A DNA stretch of 64,000 bases from Aurelia coerulea (GCA_039566865.1 CM076947.1:10547501-10611500), one strand, 5' to 3'. Counted from the stretch's first letter, positions 41,598 through 55,500 are shown. Program-made: numbers and translations. Notes: a model not told the origin generated them from the letters alone.

Positions 41598-41905
41598 GCC
41601 CTGGGGGGGGGGGGGGGTACATGACTTGTGGAAGGACGGGGATCTGCTGCCCAGTTTTAAGAAAGGTACCCTCTTCTAATTACCGGAACTTGCCTTGGTA
41701 CCCACTTTTATGATGAGTTATGGCGCAAAACTACCCACTTCAAACGATTTTTGCAAATTTCAGCAAAACCCCACCAATGTTTATGGAAAATCTGCCGAAA
41801 AAGGACCCTTGTTTAGACAATTTTGGGCCCAAAAACCCACCCATATGGGCGGCACATACCCGTACACTGAACATGTTATGTACCCCCCCCCCCCAACCCC
41901 TTTCG
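41598..41905. mobile_element. Poly-G-tipped element next to the satellite
   Basis: A run of about 16 G followed by TACATGACTTGTGGAAGG on the left, and ACATGTTATGTACCCCCCCCCCCC on the right, are inverted counterparts. The interior includes CCCACCCATATGGGCGGCACA. No clear target duplication can be read because the flanks are G/C runs. A partial relative is at 30401-30560. Confidence 0.6.
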
Positions 41906-41982
41906 GCCTATTCTTGGCAGCATTCGGAATGCTAGACACTTTCCCTTCAAATACTGTGTACCTACCATCTCTTCCTACTATC

Positions 41983-44486
41983 CGTCCCATCCAATGCTAT
42001 AGAAACCGTCCCTTACAATGCTATAGACCGTCCCTTAAAATGCTATATACCGTCCCTTGCAATGCTATAAACCGTCCCTTAGAATGCTATCGACTGTCCC
42101 TTACAATGCTATAAACCGTCCCTTACAATGCTATATACCGTCCCTTAAAATGCTATAGACCGTCCCTTGCAATGCTATAAACCGTCCATTACAATGCTAT
42201 AGACCGTCCCTTCCAATGCTATAGACCATCCCTTACAATGCTATGTGCCGTCCCTTAAAATACTATAAACCGTCCCTTAAAATACTATGTACCGTCCCTT
42301 AAAATGCTATAATGTCCCTTAAAATGTACCGTCCCTTACAATGCTATAGACCGTCCCTTAAAATGCCATTACCGTCCCTTGCAATGCTATAGACCGTCCC
42401 TTAAAATGCTATAGACCGTCCCAATGCTATAGACCGTCCCTTACAATGCTATAGACCGTCCCTTAAAATGCTATAGACCGTCCCTTACAATGCTATAGAC
42501 CGTCCCTTAAAATGCTATAGACCGTCCCTTGCAATGCTATAAACCGTCCCTTACAATGCTATAGACCGTCCCTTCCAATGCTATAAACTGTCCCTTACAA
42601 TGCTATATACCGTCCCTTAAAATGCTATAGACCGTCCCTTGCAATGCTATAGACCGTCCCTTAAAATGCAATATGTACCGTCCTTTCCAATGCTATAGAC
42701 CATCCCTTACAATGCTATGTACCGTCCCTTAAAACCGTCCCTTAAACCGCAATGCTATAGACCATCCCTTACAACCGTCCCTTAAAATGCTATAGACCGT
42801 CCCTTCCAATGCTATAGACTGTCCCTTACAATGCTATAGACCGTCCCTTCCAATGCTATAGACCGTCCCTTACAATGCTATAGACCGTCCCTTCCTGCTA
42901 TAAATGCTGACCGTCCCTTCCAATGCTATAGACCGTCCTTTAAAATGTCCCTTACAAATGCTATAGACCGTCCCAATGCTAAAATGTCCCTATATGACCG
43001 TCCCTTACAATGCTATAGACCGTCCCTTAAAATGCTATAGACCGTCCTTTAAAATGCTATAAACCGTCCCTTCCAATGCTATAGACCGTCCCTTAAAATG
43101 CTATAGACCGTCCCTTAAAATGCTATATACTGTCCCTTCCAATGCTATAGAATGTCCCTTACAATGCTATAGACCGTCCCTTAAAATGCTATATACCGTC
43201 CCTTAAAATGCTATAATGCTATAAACCGTCCCTTGCAATGCTATAAGACCGTCCCTTACAATGCTATAAAATACCGTCCAATGCTTCCCAATGCTATACA
43301 ATGCTATATACCGTCCCTTAAAATGCTATAAACCGACAATGCTATAAACCGTCCCTTACAATGCTATAGACCGTCCCTTCCAATGTTATGTACTGTCCCT
43401 TCCCTTACAATGCTATGTACCGTCCCTTAAAATGCTATAGACCGTCCCTTACAATGCTATAGCTATAGACCGTCCCTTAAAATGCTATAGACCGTCCCTT
43501 GCAATGCTATAAACCGTCCCTTACAATGCTATAGACCGTCCCTTGCAATGCTATAAACTGTCCCTTACAATGCTATATACCGTCCCTTAAAATGCTATAT
43601 ACCGTCCCTTAAAATGCTATATACCGTCCCTTCCAATGCTATAGAATGTCCCTTACAATGCTATGTACCGTCCCTTAAAATGCTATAAACCGTCCCTTCC
43701 AATGCTATAATGGACCGTCCCTTACAATGCTATATAGACCGTACCGTCCCTTAAAATGCTATAAACCGTCTTACAATGCCAATAAGATTCCAATTACAAT
43801 GCTATGTACCGTCCCTTCCAATGCTATAGACCGTCCCTTAAAATGCTATATATAAAATGCTATAGACCGTCCCTTAAAATGCTATATACTGTCCCTTCCA
43901 ATGCTATAGACCGTCCCTTCCAATGCTATAAATGTCCCTTACAATGCTATAGACCGTCCCTTAAAATGCTATAAACCGTCCCTTACAATGCTATAGACCG
44001 TCCCTTAAAATGCTACAGACCGTCTTGCAATGCTATAAACCGTCCCTTACAATGCTATAGATGCTATAGACTGTCCCTTACAATGCTATATACCGTAGAC
44101 TGTCCCTTACAATGCTATATACCTTAAAATGCTATACCGTCCCTTAAAATGCTATATACCGTCCCTTCCAATGCTATAGAATGTCCCTTACAATGCTATG
44201 TACGGTCCCTTAAAATGCTATAAACCGTCCCTTCCAATGCTATAAACCGTCCCTTACAATGCTATGTACCGTCCTTTCCAATGCTATAGACCGTCCCTTA
44301 CAATGCTATGTACCGTCCCTTACAATGCTATGTACCGTCCCTTAAAATGCTATAAACCGTCCCTTACAATGCTATAAACCGTCCCTTACAATGCTACGTA
44401 CCGTCCCTTAAAATGCTATAAACCGTCCCTTACAATGCTATGTACCGTCCCTTCCAATGCTGTAGAGCGTCCCTTCTAATGCTGGG
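41983..44486. repeat. 22-bp satellite array, about 2.5 kb
   Basis: Consensus ACCGTCCCTTAMAATGCTATAG, about 110 tandem copies in one orientation. Variation is concentrated at two places: the two bases after CCCTT (AA, AC, CC or GC) and the three after CTAT (AGA, AAA, ATA or GTA). Some units are truncated or joined out of phase (for example 42720-42780, 43250-43300, 43730-43860). It is not a CRISPR array because there are no spacers. The unit is not a multiple of three, so open frames through it are incidental. Confidence 0.95.
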
Positions 44487-45182
44487 AAGTCTAGCAGACC
44501 TTTGGAAAACTTGTATCCACCCAAAGGGAGTACTTAGCAGGCCCCCCAATAATTTAAAAAAAAAACAACGCTGCTGCATCACAAATTAATTTGATGCATT
44601 ATTCTCTATTGTTTCAAAAATAATTCCCCCTCCTGATAAGTAACCGCATCCTACGGCCCTGGTACTTTGCTAATATATTTTGCTGACAGGATGCGCACTC
44701 ATCTTTTCCGTGCATCATTTTCGCCACTTTATTGTAACGCAAGGCATCATAAGGAGGCAATTTTTCTAAAGTTGGTTTTCAAAAGTGTTATTTCATTGCT
44801 TTTCGACGAATTTTTGCGTGCCTGTAGTTTCTAATGCCAGCTATCATTTGAATGATTATAAAGCCAATTGAAAGAAATATATTTTGGAGCACACACTGCT
44901 GTACAGTAGAAAGTCAAGTACCCCCCCCCCCCTTCCCCTACTTATTCTGCACTCGACAGCTGTTTGCTCAGTCTACTCAAGAATGTGTGAAATTATTTAC
45001 CTCTCTTCATTTGTTTGCTGATTTTCATCTGCCTGAGCTTGTCTCTTTCGACTTTTTGATCCTGATTTCTAAAAATCATGATGCAAAGACGTTAAAGTAA
45101 TATCTAGCAGGGTCAAGAAGTTATTATCATCAATCTATATCTTCTCATTTGGTATTTTGAAATCTTTACAACAACACCATGT
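44487..45182. other. Intergenic stretch with one poly-C run
   Basis: No gene is seen. AAGTACCCCCCCCCCCC at about 44915 looks like a lone right tip of a poly-G element. Confidence 0.4.
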
Positions 45183-45190
45183 CCCTGATT

Positions 45191-45503
45191 CAGTGGCGGA
45201 TTTAGGGGGGGGCAAGTGGGGGCAACTGCCCCCCTTCACGATGAAAATTCAGCTTGGCGCCCCTCTTTTGGCGAGAAAAGCGCCCCTCATCCTGTCTCTA
45301 ACGCACAATTTGCTAACTGTTTCGATTTAAATATGGGGGAAACTTATGCATCAAGGCATTATTTGGTAATAAAAATCGAAGAATTTTCTTTAACAAGCTT
45401 CCAAAAATTTTCGCGCGCCTTCGGCGCGCTCACCTTCCATTCTATTGTTGGCGCCCTCTTTGCAAGTTGCCCCCCCTTCAACTTCGGGCTGGATCCGCCC
45501 CTG
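45191..45503. mobile_element. 313-bp hAT-like MITE (CAGTGGCGGAT ends), 8-bp target duplication
   Basis: Ends CAGTGGCGGATTTAGG and inverted counterpart GGCTGGATCCGCCCCTG. CCCTGATT is duplicated at 45183-45190 and 45504-45511. CAG...CTG ends with an 8-bp duplication fit hAT. The interior has GGGGGCAACTGCCCCCC and a CGCGCCTTCGGCGCGC hairpin. The 97-codon plus frame inside is incidental. Confidence 0.85.
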
Positions 45504-45511
45504 CCCTGATT

Positions 45512-48107
45512 CTACAATTAGAATAATGAATAGGTAGTAAAACATATTAAAATTCAATTATCAATTTCCCTTCGATTAAAATTTCCTATTGCAAACATTT
45601 GTGAACAAGGAAACAGACTGAAATCTATGTGAATGTCTTATGTATGTACAGCAGCGCGGCACGACAACGTGGTCGATGAAATTGGCAGATTTGAGTTTCA
45701 AGGAGTATCGCGAAATTGATTTAGGAGTAGTTGCCCAAATATCATAACTCATTTCATAATATAGATTGTTTTAGCTTCCTTTGGAGGTTTCCCGATACGT
45801 TTTGTTCATAACCCGTAGCCAGGATTTTGCGATAGTAAATACCAACAATTTGATTTTACTTACATTTGCTCTATGTTCCATAGTGTCAGCAGTTTCTACC
45901 TATTCCTGAAAATTGCAGAATGTTATTTGTGGCATAACACAAAATGACGCTAATTCATCCAAATCATAATATTTATATAACTTTTACTTGGTTTACAAGG
46001 ACGGTCAACTCAGCTTTTCATATGATTAAAAACTACAAGTTGTACAAAAGAGCCTGGACTGGATCGAACGTTATTTTTATACATTTTTATATGCGACGTT
46101 CGAACGAGTGGCGATAGAGCTTCTATCACTATTGTGCACATTCGAAAATTCTACAAAATGTAGCAAAATAGCGTTCGATTCTGATTCTTTTCAGAATAGC
46201 TAAAAGGTCTATTCACATTTAATTTAAAGATCTTCGAATACGATATCAAAGATTTTTGGTGAATTTTTCGATAAACCATTGATGAATTCTGTTTGGTGAC
46301 AAATTAAGGAACTCAGCAAGAAACTTTTACTGCAAGAATGAGACAAAACATACCACATAAAGTAGCATGTTTGTGTCCCAGATCCCGGTAAATGTATTGA
46401 AAAAATCAAAATGTTTCAACTCACCCTGTTAATTCAAGAAACCAGAATTGTGCAATAAAGCCAACAGTTGCAATTCTTCCACTCCTTCCAAGGCGGCTGA
46501 ACTCCTATACTTTTTGGCCGAAAAATCTCTAAATTTATGTGTAACCAATGAGTAAACTAAAAAAAGACAACCAATGGAAATTCCGAGCTATGTGTGCGTA
46601 ACCGGAAAATCATCACAAGAAAAAACTATTTTCTCGGGGTTTTTTCTACGTCACTGACTAGTCCCACCCAGGGATATAAATTCCCTCTCAATACAGTCCT
46701 TCAAAATGCAGCGGTCTGTCACCTCTCAAGCCTTGTTTGCAGGATGAGGTCACCAGGGCGTATGTCATTGGAAATTAGTTGTGAAGAATTTTATGACGTA
46801 ATTTGAGAGAGTGCATGTTTGAATCAAATTGAGTTGAATTGAGTGCTGTCAAAGTTTTGGCGGGCGAATGCTGAAAACTCATTTGGAAGTTCAAATTTCA
46901 GAATCAGAGAGCTCGACAGAGAGCACCACGTTTCCCACTCAGTTATCAGCAATATTTTTGAGACAGAGCTTAGATCATCCTTGAGAGAAACCAAACGCCT
47001 TCTCTTAGCAATTCAGCTAAAATACAGTATTTTCTTCAAATAGGTAAATATTTTGAAGGACAATTTTTTAGGCCTATTGTTGGCTAGCCTCCTGTTGCGT
47101 TGTAAGAGGGAAATAAGACTTTGGTTTTGAATGGTTTTTCAACAGTCAATTTTCCCCTCTGACGTGGTTTCAATGCCTAGAAAGGCTTGATAGAGCTTAT
47201 CCCTTGGAGTTTTGGAAAGCCCCCCCCCCCACCCTCTATTATTTTGGAGAATCCGTTATTTTGTTATAATGAAGTTAGTAAAATGTATATAACCATGACC
47301 ACTTGCGCGCCAAAAGTTGATGACGATGGAGATGGAGTGGTAGAGGACGTAGAGAAGATCCAGATACCAGCTTCAATCCTACGCTCATATTCTCCGTGTA
47401 TTCATGGCTGTTTTGTTGAAAATGCATAGTGAATTCATTGAAGAAGAAAGACGTTCGTTTAAGGGAAGTTAATCTTTTTTTCCTCTGTTTATTCCCCACA
47501 TGATTGCTTCTGCAATCCTTTAGAAAAGATGGCGTTATTTTATTTAGGCCACTATCTGACTCAATATTTCAGGAAGTGGTTTTTAGCCCTGAGTTAATAG
47601 GTACCGTTTCATGGTCAGCCAAGACTCGAAGCTCTCATTATTTGCGAAATAAATCAATAAAAATCCTAACTAATTTTTTTGCAAGTCGCAGTTGTGGTGT
47701 GATGAGAAACTGATGAGAACCAGTAGTATCTAGTTATCTAGTGGACAGACAAAACTACAGTAACTTGCAAAATCCTGCGAAATCAACTTGCAAAACGGCC
47801 TCGTTTGCTGTCCTATCATTGTTTATTTTTCGTGAACATGCTAGGATTTTTATAAAAAGCACACAACATTTTCAACTGATTTTCATAAATCAATCATTGA
47901 TTTGAATTTGTGAATGATTCATATTCATAATGATGATACGCCCCCAAGTAAATTCAATCCATGAACTATCTATGAGAATACCAGAATATACACTATGAGA
48001 TGTGTCATGTCAAAATAGCAGAATACAAGACAGACAGCCTTTTTTCATGATTTAGCAAAGCAGCAATTTATCCTGCAATGATATTTTCTCAGGGGTTTCT
48101 TCTTATG
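45512..48107. other. Long intergenic stretch
   Basis: No recognisable gene. A frame at 47187-47429 contains a short acidic run (DDDGDGVVEDVEK) but begins in a poly-C tract and has no homology I can name. A poly-C run lies at 47221. Confidence 0.4.
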
Positions 48108-48109
48108 TC

Positions 48110-48876
48110 AAATACACATATTTTCTGACGAGAAACTCAAAGAGTTCTCAAATCACCAAAAATTAAGAAACTCTAGTGCTGGCAAAATATAAATTCAAGG
48201 GGTTGTCCAAAAATCCACTTGTGATCTGGTCAGCTAGCAGCATTGGTTTAAATACAGGGGAGGGGATTCCATCCAAATTCCCTAAGTGATCATCTGAAGT
48301 GAATTTTACAAAGGAATCCTAATCAAGAAAGTGTATGTTTAGGCTCAATTCATACAACATGCTACCCTAAGTATTGCTGCTGATTGCTTTCAAATGTCTT
48401 TGCTGCTTTATGATCCGAGGAGCATTGAGTGGTCAATTTAAGCCTTTGATAAAGGGAGACAATTTCAAACTTGTATCGTCAGCAGAGTATGTGATAGAAA
48501 ATACATGAGTCTACCAAGAGTCTACAGAGGAGGGGGAGGCAGGGGGTTGAGACACTAGTGGCCAAATGATGCTAACTGATCATGGGTGGATTTTTGGATG
48601 AAAACTAAGAATCTATTTATTTGCATATTTGTCATGTTTACTTAATTTTCACTAATGTCCTTTACCATATTACTTGGAAGGCACCAAAGAGTATGATGTC
48701 TAAACATTGGAAACTAGGTTTCAAAAATCTTGTTTTGAAATGCTCACAATGGGCATTTTGTAGAAAACTTGAAGATTGTTATGGAATCTTTAAGATACTC
48801 AAAATCTGATAATTTTAAGAAACTTTCAGTACTGACCCAAATTCTTACTGTTAGTTTCTTATGAAAAAATATGTGT
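48110..48876. mobile_element. AAGAAACT/ACACGTA short element split by about 480 bp
   Basis: The left third (ACACATATTTTCTGACGAGAAACT...CAAATCACCAAAAATTAAG) is at 48110-48205. The remainder (ATGTCTAAACATTGG, GAAGATTGTTATGGAA, AAAATATGTGTA) is at 48694-48876. The 48206-48690 segment is absent from the 34066 copy and so is either a later insertion or divergent filler. Confidence 0.55.
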
Positions 48877-49125
48877 ATGCCAACAGAATTGATTTGTTGT
48901 TCCATTTTTATTTGATGAGAACAAGCAATTTATTGAATATATTTTCTTTTTGAGCATACATTTGGTTAAAGATGACTTCTTGGAAAGAAACTGTCAAAAG
49001 AACTCAACTGGCAGAAGGTAAAACATTAGTGATAATACTAATACCCATTAGAAGATTGCTTCAAGGAAAATGTTTTCATTGGGTTTTCTCCTGCATGAGA
49101 CCTTTTCTCAATTTATAGGTGCTAC

Positions 49126-49470
49126 CCCGGGGGGGGGGGGTACTTCATTGTTAAGTTGTACTGGACGTGCCGCTCATATGGATGGGTTTTCTCATCTGAA
49201 ATTCTCTACATATGGGTCTGTTTTTAACCATAATTCTGGTAGATGGGTAGTCCTTTGAGAATTTTCTTATCATAATGATAATCCACACCAAAAAACTGAA
49301 ATTTTCCTTTTTTTCAAATCGACACATTCATACGAATGGGTCAAAAATTTCCTGATATTCATGCAAATAGGCTCAAAATTTTTGAATATTCCGTCATGCG
49401 AATGGGTTCTTTTCTCAAAGTCCAGATTCAGGTCGAATCATGTTCACAATGAAGTACCCACCCCCCTGGG
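49126..49470. mobile_element. Poly-G-tipped non-autonomous element (345 bp), 8-bp target duplication
   Basis: Left CCCGGGGGGGGGGGGTACTTCATTG, right inverted CAATGAAGTACCCACCCCCCTGGG. GGTGCTAC is duplicated at 49118-49125 and 49471-49478. Internal copies of a CATATGGATGGGTTTTCTC / CATACGAATGGGTCAAAA unit form a short minisatellite. Same CCCGGGG ends as 5659-6040. Confidence 0.85.
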
Positions 49471-49578
49471 GGTGCTACAAAGAAGCTACCATTCACTAAT
49501 TAATTAATTAATCTTTTCCGTGAAATTTTTTAGCCAGAAAAGCACAAATTTTGATTTCAATTTTTTAAAGGAGAAAGC

Positions 49579-52500
49579 ATGTCAGAAAGACCTGAAAGTG
49601 ACGATGACAATTTATCCTCAACATTCGAAGGTTCAAGTGAGGAGGAAGAGACACCACCTAAAATAACTAAATCCTGTGATATAAGAGGTTGGTTTTACAT
49701 AGATTTTCAACACTCACACATTTGCGCTTACAAGGAAAACAACTGTAGTTTGTTTCCTTACACACTCACTCTGTGAGATTTAATACATAACTTAATTTGC
49801 TGTACACTTTGAATCTACTAAGCTGTCCACATTCTTAATTGGCCAAGCTTGGTCAAGATCTAAACATATGATCAACGAGCAATCAAACTGTTGTATAGGC
49901 CTGTTCAAACACTAACATGGAAAGAAGTCTTGAGATTTTCAAAGAATTTATAGGAATTTTCACAAATTATTCACATTATGCTAATATTTCTTGAATGGTA
50001 TGAATGAAGTTTGTAGAAATGTTTGAACAAGTCTTCTAAATGACTTACATATTTTATCTAAAATTCCTAGCATGCAAGAATACAATGTGTGCAAGGTCTA
50101 TGCATAAAACCTCTAAGTTAGATTCAGTCTCCTCTCCGGCTCCTTCTCTTTGAGGAAGGTGTGTCTAAGGAGCTTATCAGAAGGTCAAGAAGCAGATACT
50201 ATTTGTCATGGCCAAAAATTTACAACCACATTTTTGACTACAATGCAGTCTTTGTCGTTTAATGCGTGCGATCGCACGGGCACGCATTGGCACACACATG
50301 GAGCCGATAATGCGAGCGATTCATCGCACGCACGATTCAAATGTTTGACAATTATTTTTTGCCTTCTTAGAATATCCTTTTTGTTGAACTATTAGATGTC
50401 TTAAGACGAGATAATTTATCGCGATCTTCTTTCATGTGCAATCATAATCGCTGTAGTTAATCTATTTCCTCTTTGCCCCTGTGTTCTGTACAACGTTTGT
50501 CCAAGTCTACCTACTGTAGTTTTCTCAAGAGTGTACCTGACTTGCTCTCTTGTTCACTTTACTCAACTTTTGTCAACTTTTGTCAACAGGCTTTACTCAA
50601 CTTTTGTCAACTGAGGAAGAAACTCCAAAATCAAAGAGGCACTGTAATAACAGATCAGAAAGTTAGTAATGGTTTTTTGCTTTGATAAAGCAAAATTGTT
50701 TTTGCTTCTGATAAAACTGTTCCTTTTGATAAAGCTGAGCAGACCTTACTAATTGGAAATGAAGAACCATGTTGATGCTTTTCAGCTAGAACAATATTGC
50801 CCCTTATTCCTGGCACATCATACAGTATACTGTATGTTAAAGTTGACCCTGAACTTAGCTGATGATAGAGACCTTGGTTTACATTCAAGTTAATTTATAG
50901 GGCCCCTGTTTTAAATGAATACATTTTCTGAAGCAAAGTCTGTTTTATTTGTTAATTCTATTTCATGGCTAATTTGTATGCTGTATCTGATTGAGTGGTT
51001 CATTGACAGGCTTAACATTTAAAATGCTTTTCAGGCAAAATACGGTTTTTGGTGCATTTGGATATTACAGATGCATAAGCATAATATCCCATTGATTTGC
51101 CTAATTCAAGGGGGGGGGGAGGGGCTCTCTCCTTGTTTAGTCCAGTCACAGAGAGTTCCTCCTCAAGAATTTACCCTGTGTACAATATGTCATATCGTCT
51201 GTAGATAATTTGTAACATTGCTCTATTTTGTCAAATTCATGCTAGTTTAGAGTTTCTTTTGGTTTGTATTAGGTATATTCAGTGTTGGACACTAGGGGGA
51301 GTGAGGGTGCGGTTGCAACCTGCCCTTTCCCCCATGTTAGAGAAAATGATGATCTGTTGATTTATAACAACAGCATGAAACCATGCATTTGATTTAAAAC
51401 ATTTAGCTTTACTCCCCATATTTGTGGAATGTAATTTCACAAGACATCATAACTATGACATTAGAATTAGAAATGTCTAACCAATGAGGTTGTATTGTTT
51501 TCTGGCATGTGGAGATATTTTGAAATAAAGGCACTGAATCATGCCCTTCTTTTCCTGACTTTATTCAGATAAACCAACATCATCAATGGAAAGGATGATG
51601 GAAGCTATGATTGCAAATCAAGAACAGCTTATTGCAGCAAATAAAGCCTTAGAAAAGCAAGTGAAGGACCTAAATGAGGTTGTAGCCTCTTGCAAACAAG
51701 CTCATGCGTCAAAAAAGTCACCGAAAAAGTCATTGTTCCTAATGTAATCAAGGTTTGTTACTTGTTTGCACTTAGAGTATATTTGCATAATCAATATTTC
51801 AAAATAGAGAGAACAGTTCTTAAATTTTTTTAGTTTTAATTTTACATTCATTCTTCTATTTTTAATGCAAGATTCACCTTTTGTGCACCCAAAGCATGCA
51901 AGGATGACAGGATTCTCAATCAAAGATCACCTGCATTATGGCAGTCAATGATGGTAGCACTGTCAAAATTAGATGATGAAAAACCTGATATGAATTCTTA
52001 TGTGAACTTGTGTCAGTGGTGATTGTTATATGTCATAAAAATTATTTTCAAATAGATGTTACATCAGTTGAATTTCAAGCAATCCTGCCCTTGAAGGAGT
52101 TGCTGTCCCAGGACAAATTATTCAATTAATTTAATAATGTTGCTGAAAATACTAGCTGCCATATATTTTCAATTCTTGTTAGGTTTTCTGACAGTTGTTA
52201 AGTTTCTCAAATCAGAATTGCTCCGAAGTAAACAAAATCAACAACAGCTTAAACCTGTTAACACTCAATAAGAAGGATACAATCTATTCCTAGTTAAATA
52301 CTCAAGGAACTCTGGATTCGCAACTATCCAGACAACATCCTTTCTAGATGTCAATTTGGGTCCAGTAAATATGGTTCTACTGGCTAAACTTCACTCACAT
52401 CTTTCAGGGTTTGGTCAGAGATGCACATAAGGAAGCAATAGCTGCTGGAAAATCTGCTTGGCTAGTTGAAAAAGGGAAAAGGTTTGTTGTGATACATTGC

Positions 52501-55500
52501 TTTAAAGCAAAGAAATTTCATATCATGAATGACAAGTGATCCCTAAATTCTTTGTTTACTATGTATGAATTCCCGTCCATGTGGAAAGATAGACTGCCAT
52601 GTATACAAATATGTATATTCATCAGCAAACCACTATTACATTGGTGTGCTATATCCTGATTTGTTAAGCCACTACATACTTTGTCTCATTTGGAGATTTT
52701 ACTACTATGCAGTCAATAACAAAGAAAACTTGTGTATAAATTCGAATAGACCATTATACTGTACATACTGTATTACTGCATACTGTATTATATTATGTAT
52801 TATGTGCATACTGTATTATACTGTATATTCAAGGAGCCAATCCCACCACTTCATCAGTCGAGCTACTCTCTTCGCAATCAGGATGCTATTGGACGAATAA
52901 GGGCAAGAACAGAAAAATTTCAGTCCAGCTTCTATCCTAACTGCACCTCTGAATGGAATAAACTTGATCCTGAAATCAGGCTAGCACCATCTGTTGCTGT
53001 CTTTAAGACAAAGCTTCTATCAATAATTCGCCCCCCTGCAAAACCTGTCTTTGGTATTCATGACCCAATAGGCCTTTCATATCTTTCCCAAATAAGGGTT
53101 GGTCTCAGCAGACTAAATTTTCACAAATTCAAGCACAATTTTAGGGACACTGTTAACCCTATGTGTCCAACGAATGACGGTATTGAGGACACGGAGCACT
53201 TTTTGTTGCTTTGCCCTTCATTTGATGTTCAACGACGAGATCTTCTCGCTGGAGTTTCGGTATTATTACGACCATTTGTAGAAATAAACAGCCTCTCTAA
53301 CGACGTTCTTGTTCAGATTCTATTGTATGGGGATAAAGATCTGTCTAACGAAATCAACAAATATATACTCGAACTGACACTAGATTTCATCCGCAAAACA
53401 GGTCGGTTTGATTAAAATGGATCTGAAAAGTTTGTTTCACGCCACTCAGTCACTAAGTCCTTTTCTCTTTTTTTTTCATTTTTTGTTCACTTGTTTTACG
53501 CCTGTTTCACATTGGATGTTGGATACTGTACAAACTGTATTTCTGTAATGTAATTCCAGTTTATTTCTTTTTATTTTAGTATACACTCTCCTGAAAATAG
53601 TGACACTTCATCATTCGTTAGAAGCTATGTCACAGGCATTGCCATTGATGTGGATAAAAATGTCCTTCATGGTAAGAGTTCGAATTTTGGAAGGCAGTAT
53701 GACTTATGATTCCCAAGATCAGAGAATGCTACTCAATTTTCATACATGCTAAAATGCTTTTCAAAAGTACTCAAACTAATTGCTATGGATAGAGATGCGG
53801 ATTATCAAGAATTTCCTAAGTATTCCAAGGACTTTTGGCAAGCATCTTGCACCAATGTGATTGCTGGTCTTTGGCTTTCATTAGACCTCTTGCTTCAACA
53901 ATTATTTCAAGTAGAGCTGGCCCTGTAAATGATTGACCAATTTCTACAAACAGCATAATAATTCAATTTTGCAATGTTTTGATGATAAGACCATAAATAT
54001 TTTGCCAGAACCGATAGTTCTATACAAATAAATTTAAAAGGCATTGAGTCATGTTAAATAGACTGCTTATACCCAAACATTGAGAATCTGCTGACTCATT
54101 GTTCTTGATGGTGCATTTGATTGGTTAACATTCATTTGAATTGAAGCTGATCACATGAAACTCATTGTGAAACAGCAGGTCATTTAGCTTGTTAGAAGTG
54201 ATAATTACTCTTTAGCACATCAGTCACGTGATACACAGCGAAGTAGGTATGTTTATCATGATTTTATGCCTTCAAGATTGTTCCCTAGCTAAATGCAAAA
54301 TGATTTCTTATGTAATTGGTGCAACATGAAAACATGACTGGACATTCAACAGCAATAAAGATTGTTCATGAGCTTTCTTATGAAAACTTTAAATTTGCTT
54401 TTTTGAGAGTTGTTAGAGTTTGAAGCTGTTAAGTAGGAGACAACTGATAACAAAAATGTATGAAACAAAGCCTGCACTCACAACTAGAATGAGGCAGAAT
54501 ATTTCAATTTGATTTTTTAAAGTATTTGAAAAGGTAGGCCCATTCATCTCATGCATGCAAGAGACAATGCTTGTCACAGTAGGTACACTTTGTCACAATT
54601 TTTGTTGTATTCAGTTGCTGGTTTCTCTTTCACTGCAGAGGCAATGAAGAACTACTTCCGCAGCAAGAGACAGGATGCGTCAAGGAAAAGAGACCAGCAC
54701 AGGGAAAAGATGCGAAAGTATGAGAGGAAAAATCAGGTGAATAAATGTCTTGCATTATCCACAAACTGAATTCACAGGCAAGATTGTGCTGTGCCAAGCA
54801 AGGCAAACGTTGTGTTCATAATATGTTGCTTAGTGCTTTCTTAAACCACGTGTTATCAGTTAAATGTTTGTGTGAGCATAGCGTAGCTGAAAGGCCAAGC
54901 CATCAGTTGACATGTTGTTTGATAAGTTTAAGCTGTGACTACCGTCCATCCAACAAAAAGGTTTTGTTCTCACCGTCTTTCTCCAGTCCATGTTTGGCGA
55001 GATGTAACAATAAGTTGAATATCAGTTTAGACTGGTAACCCGTATTTTCAAAAAAGCAGAAAATAATAAACCTTTTTGCAAACTATTTATTTCCAAAGAT
55101 GACCTCAAGTCCATCTGCATTTTAGATCTTTGCAGGGTTGTTCATGCCAAACGAGAAATGTTGAATGTTTTGGAGAGAAGTCACTGCTTGACATGATCAA
55201 ATCACATCTCAAAAGAGCAATCTTCTTGCAATAATGTTTCCGTCATTTGAAGGGAGCTAATAAAATGTCGCATCCATTCATGACAAAAGAAACCAGAGCA
55301 AGACCTGACAGTCATGTTGATATATCTCTCAGAAATTCAACAGTTTTGTGCTACATTTCTCAGAAATTTGAAAGGAACATCTATGAAAAGTGTTTGTTTC
55401 TTAGCATCCGAAGAGCAATTTTGGGAAATTAGAATTTTACAAGACGTTGTATTAATCTCTATTGATAATTCATATCGACATACTCTGACATAAGAAGTAG

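Noticed and set aside
41695..42114. 139-codon frame running into the satellite
   Set aside because: It combines poly-G element and satellite sequence; the satellite part is a 22-bp unit read in rotating frames.
41983..44486. CRISPR-like array of short repeats
   Set aside because: The 22-bp units are contiguous with no spacers, and the surroundings are eukaryotic. It is a satellite.
45216..45509. 97-codon frame
   Set aside because: It lies wholly within the CAGTGGCGGAT MITE.
47187..47429. Short acidic frame (KVDDDGDGVVEDVEK), possible EF-hand-like gene
   Set aside because: Starts in a poly-C run, has no complete EF-hand and no exon signals that can be trusted.
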